Positions 4,032 to 7,016 of a DNA stretch of 7,016 nucleotides are shown here, in pieces. Source of the stretch: Castellaniella defragrans_A. Lineage in GTDB: Bacteria; Pseudomonadota; Gammaproteobacteria; Burkholderiales; Burkholderiaceae_B. The stretch lies in NCBI RefSeq assembly GCF_040394755.1, contig NZ_JBEBRQ010000067.1. The stretch is one strand, 5' to 3'. The notes under the pieces were generated by a model. That model was not told the origin of the DNA and ran no database searches. It worked only from the letters and a program-made list of their open reading frames with translations. Each line of letters starts with the position of its first letter. Within the stretch, counting starts at the first letter, position 1. A program made the position numbers and the translations under genes.

Positions 4032-6562
4032 ACCGACGCGAATTCATCAAGACCAACGCAGTGGCCGCCGCGGCTGCGACTGTTGGCATGAACCTGCCAG
4101 CGACAGCCTTGGCGCAGGCAGGCAACTCTTTACAGGTCCGCTGGGACAAGGCGCCATGCCGTTTCTGTGGTACCGGCTGTTCCGTGCTGGTAGGCGTGCA
4201 GAATGATCGCGTCGTGGCCACTCAGGGCGACCCCGAAGCGCCGGTCAACCGCGGGTTGAACTGCATCAAGGGCTATTTCCTGTCCAAGATCATGTACGGC
4301 GCCGACCGCCTGACGCAGCCCATGCTGCGCAAGAAAAACGGCGCGTACGACAAGAACGGCGAGTTCACGCCGATCAGCTGGGACGAAGCCTTCGACATCA
4401 TGGCGCAAAAGTGGAAAGAGGCGCTTGCCACCAGCGGCCCCGACTCCATCGCGATGTTTGGCTCTGGACAATGGACTATCTGGGAAGGCTATGCCGCCTC
4501 GAAGCTCTACAAGGCAGGCTTTCGCACCAACAACCTCGACCCCAACGCGCGCCACTGCATGGCGAGTGCGGTGGTGGGCTTCATGCGCACCTTTGGCATC
4601 GACGAGCCCATGGGCTGCTACGATGACATCGAACACGCCGATGCCTTCGTGCTGTGGGGCTCGAACATGGCCGAGATGCACCCCATCCTCTGGAGCCGCA
4701 TCACCGACCGCCGCCTGACGCACCCTGGCAGCGAGGTCCATGTGCTGTCCACGTTCGAACACCGCAGCTTCGAACTGGCCGACAACGGCATGATCTTCGT
4801 GCCGCAGACCGATCTGGCCATCCTGAACTATCTGTGCAACTACCTGATCCAGAACGGCAAGGTCAACCACGAATTCGTCGAGCAGCACGTCAACTTCAAG
4901 ATCGGCGCCACCGACATCGGCTACGGCCTGCGGCCCAACGATCCGCGCGAACAGTCGGCCACCGCCAACGGCTACCCCGGCGCCGACGGCAAGCCCAAGG
5001 GCGATCCCAATGCCGCCACGCCCGGCACCTTCGAGGAATTCGCTGAATTCGTCTCGACCTACACGCTGGACTACACCGCCAAGCTGTCGGGCGTGCCTGC
5101 GGAAAAACTGCAACGCATGGCCGAGCTGTACGCCGACCCCGACAAGAAAATCGTGTCGTTCTGGACGATGGGTTTCAACCAGCACACGCGCGGTTCGTGG
5201 GTCAACAACATGATCTACAACGTGCACCTGCTGACCGGCAAGATTTCCAAGCCCGGCTGTGGCCCGTTCTCGCTGACGGGCCAGCCGTCGGCCTGCGGCA
5301 CCGCGCGCGAGGTAGGCACTTTCGCTCACCGCCTGCCGGCCGACATGGTGGTCGGCAACCCGGCGCACCGCAAGATCGCCGAAGACCTGTGGCAACTGCC
5401 GGAAGGCACCATCCCGGCCAAGGTGGGCCTGCACGCCGTGGCGCAGAGCCGCGCGCTGAAAGACGGCAAGCTCAAGTGCTACTGGACGTCCACCACCAAC
5501 AACATGCAGGCCGGCCCGAACATCAACGATGAGATCTACCCCGGCTGGCGCAACCCCGAAGCCTTCGTGGTGGTGTCCGATCCCTACCCCACGGTATCGG
5601 CGCTGTCTGCCGACCTGATCCTGCCCACGGCCATGTGGGTCGAGAAAGAAGGCGCCTATGGCAACGCCGAGCGCCGCACCCAGTTCTGGCGCCAGCAGGT
5701 CAAGGCGCCGGGCGAATCGCGTTCCGACCTGTGGCAATACATGGAATTCGCCAAGCACTTCAAGGTGGAGGAAGTGTGGCCGGCCGAACTGCTCGACAAG
5801 AAACCCGAATACCGCGGCAAGACGCTTTATGACGTGCTGTACGCCAACGGCGAAGTCGACCGCTACCCGCTGGCCGACGTGGATGCCGTCAACAAGCACG
5901 CCATCACCGGCTACATGAACGACGAGTCGCAGCACTTTGGCTTTTATGTGCAGAAGGGCCTGTTCGAAGAATACGCAAAGTTCGGCCGCGGCCACGCCCA
6001 CGATCTGGCCGACTTCGACATGTACCACCGGGCGCGCGGCCTGCGCTGGCCGGTCGTCGATGGCAAGGAAACGCTGTGGCGCTTCCGCGAAGGCTACGAC
6101 CCCTACGTCAAGCAGGGCGAAGGCATCCGCTTTTACGGCAACAAGGACGGCAAGGCCAATATTTTCGCCCTGCCCTACCAGCCGCCCGCCGAAGTGCCCG
6201 ACAAAGACTACGACCTGTGGCTGTGCACCGGACGCGTGCTGGAACACTGGCACACCGGCTCGATGACGCGGCGCGTGCCCGAACTGCACCGCGCGGTGCC
6301 GGAAGCCGTGCTGTTCATGCATCCCGACGACGCCAAGGAACGCGGGTTGCAACGCGGCATGCAATGCAGGATCGCGTCGCGGCGCGGCGAGGTGTTCGCC
6401 AGCCTGGAGACACGCGGCCGCAACAAGCCGCCTCGCGGACTGGTGTACATGCCGTTCTTCGATGAAGGGCGTCTGATCAACAAGCTGACGCTGGATGCAA
6501 CCTGTCCGCTCTCGAAGGAAACAGACTTCAAGAAATGTGCCGTCAAGGTGCTGAAAGCCTGA
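4022..6562 (+). CDS. napA: Periplasmic nitrate reductase catalytic subunit
   Basis: An 846-residue molybdoenzyme that reduces nitrate to nitrite in the periplasm, receiving electrons through the NapB cytochrome. The Tat signal carries NRREFIK (4-10) and a probable cleavage after AQA at 33. The [4Fe-4S] ligands are Cys46, Cys49, Cys53 and Cys81 (C-x2-C-x3-C-x27-C). Cys179, in ARHCMASAVVGFMRTFGIDE, is the molybdenum ligand, which places it in the NapA/DMSO-reductase family with a Cys ligand. NNMQAGPN (493-500) and CTGRVLEHWHTGSMTRRVPE (735-754) are cofactor-binding stretches typical of NapA. No frameshift or missing ligand is seen, and length is close to the usual 830. The start has AGGGAG (4009-4014) seven bases upstream, inside napD. 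The large subunit of assimilatory NasA is the nearest alternative, but the Tat signal and napD/napF/napG context rule it out. Confidence 0.98.
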   Translation: MSLNRREFIKTNAVAAAAATVGMNLPATALAQAGNSLQVRWDKAPCRFCGTGCSVLVGVQNDRVVATQGDPEAPVNRGLNCIKGYFLSKIMYGADRLTQPMLRKKNGAYDKNGEFTPISWDEAFDIMAQKWKEALATSGPDSIAMFGSGQWTIWEGYAASKLYKAGFRTNNLDPNARHCMASAVVGFMRTFGIDEPMGCYDDIEHADAFVLWGSNMAEMHPILWSRITDRRLTHPGSEVHVLSTFEHRSFELADNGMIFVPQTDLAILNYLCNYLIQNGKVNHEFVEQHVNFKIGATDIGYGLRPNDPREQSATANGYPGADGKPKGDPNAATPGTFEEFAEFVSTYTLDYTAKLSGVPAEKLQRMAELYADPDKKIVSFWTMGFNQHTRGSWVNNMIYNVHLLTGKISKPGCGPFSLTGQPSACGTAREVGTFAHRLPADMVVGNPAHRKIAEDLWQLPEGTIPAKVGLHAVAQSRALKDGKLKCYWTSTTNNMQAGPNINDEIYPGWRNPEAFVVVSDPYPTVSALSADLILPTAMWVEKEGAYGNAERRTQFWRQQVKAPGESRSDLWQYMEFAKHFKVEEVWPAELLDKKPEYRGKTLYDVLYANGEVDRYPLADVDAVNKHAITGYMNDESQHFGFYVQKGLFEEYAKFGRGHAHDLADFDMYHRARGLRWPVVDGKETLWRFREGYDPYVKQGEGIRFYGNKDGKANIFALPYQPPAEVPDKDYDLWLCTGRVLEHWHTGSMTRRVPELHRAVPEAVLFMHPDDAKERGLQRGMQCRIASRRGEVFASLETRGRNKPPRGLVYMPFFDEGRLINKLTLDATCPLSKETDFKKCAVKVLKA

Positions 6563-6597
6563 GGCCGGACCGTTCCATTGCATCCCGCAGATAAGCC

Positions 6598-7016
6598 ATG
6601 ACAGACTCCGCCCCCACCAAACCATCAGGCCGCCGCCAGTTCCTGCAGCAGTCGGCGGCCGCCGTTGGAGGCGCCTGCGCCATCGCGCTGGGTCTGGGTC
6701 TGTACGCGAGGCAGGCAGGTTCGCTGCCGGCCACGGCTTTGCGGCCGCCCGGCGCTCTGCCTGAAGCAGACTTCCTGGCGGCCTGCGTGCGCTGCGGACT
6801 GTGTGTGCGCGCCTGCCCTTACGACACGCTGAAACTGGCCCCCCTGGGTGAGCCCATACCTTCCGGCACGCCTTATTTCGACGCCCGCAGCGTGCCCTGT
6901 GAAATGTGCGAGGACATCCCCTGCGTACCAGCCTGCCCCACCGGCGCGCTGGACCACGGCCTGACCCGCATCGAAGACGCGCGCATGGGTCTGGCGGTGC
7001 TCATCGACCAGGAATC
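6598..7016 (+). CDS. napG: NapG, ferredoxin-type quinol-oxidation protein (partial, 3' end missing)
   Basis: The first 139 codons of napG, open to the window end. In E. coli NapG works with the membrane protein NapH to pass electrons from quinol, especially ubiquinol, towards NapC and NapAB. A Tat-type leader is visible: GRRQFLQ (11-17), then a hydrophobic stretch at about 19-36. The first cluster set is Cys63, 66, 69 and 73 (CxxCxxCxxxCP). The second is Cys101, 104, 109 and 113 (C-x2-C-x4-C-x3-CP). The full protein in this family is about 230 residues with four clusters, so the latter half should lie beyond 7016. The ATG at 6598 is 35 bases after napA and begins just before the Tat motif, but its ribosome site is weak. 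It probably depends on read-through from napA. The position directly after napA matches the napFDAGHBC order. Confidence 0.93.
   Translation, partial: MTDSAPTKPSGRRQFLQQSAAAVGGACAIALGLGLYARQAGSLPATALRPPGALPEADFLAACVRCGLCVRACPYDTLKLAPLGEPIPSGTPYFDARSVPCEMCEDIPCVPACPTGALDHGLTRIEDARMGLAVLIDQE

Noticed and set aside
4130..6625. 831-codon open frame on the minus strand opposite napA
   Set aside because: Same cause: third-position GC bias in napA removes antisense stops. No family resemblance and no promoter or ribosome site of note.
1..7016. CRISPR arrays, tRNA or rRNA genes, insertion sequences, phage or defence genes
   Set aside because: None seen: no regularly spaced repeats, no transposase or integrase motifs, and nearly all bases are explained by the two metabolic operons.

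Overview
The window is high-GC bacterial DNA carrying two divergent operons. One is for polyhydroxybutyrate (PHB) storage, on the minus strand. The other is for periplasmic nitrate reduction, on the plus strand. Gene content, codon usage and protein style fit a facultative, nitrate-respiring betaproteobacterium of the Burkholderiales, probably Alcaligenaceae (Bordetella/Achromobacter/Castellaniella-like). The family placement is inferred from style and was not tested by a search.

Layout. Bases 1-124 are non-coding and GC-rich, with inverted repeats and a strong rho-independent terminator (75-108, minus) that ends the PHB operon. Reading leftward from 3098 come phaC (class I PHA synthase, TTG start), phbB (NADPH-type acetoacetyl-CoA reductase) and phaR (PHB-responsive regulator). 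They are separated by only 24 and 7 bases. No phaA thiolase lies between them. Bases 3099-3441 form a 343-base divergent control region. Reading rightward come napF (unusually short), napD, napA and the start of napG, which runs off the window end. napF/napD and napD/napA overlap. This is the start of the napFDAGHBC gene order known from E. coli, so napH, napB and napC are expected downstream, though none is visible here.

Regulation. The nap side has a perfect FNR/ANR box (TTGAT-N4-ATCAA). It is centred exactly 41.5 bases upstream of the start site predicted from a TACAAT -10 element, which is the classic class II activation arrangement. On the phaC side, a 9/10 FNR-like box overlaps the -10 and start region of a TTGACA promoter, a position that would favour repression. 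One oxygen sensor could therefore switch nap on and phaC down. A long imperfect hairpin (3241-3296) of unknown role sits between the two promoters.

How the genes work together. PhaB and PhaC turn acetoacetyl-CoA and NADPH into polymer, a carbon and reductant sink. PhaR senses the polymer and controls granule genes. NapA, matured with NapD and NapF and fed electrons partly through NapG, reduces nitrate in the periplasm and is also an electron sink. The gene families are well known. The points worth a second look are the paired FNR-like sites, the shortened NapF and the intergenic hairpin.
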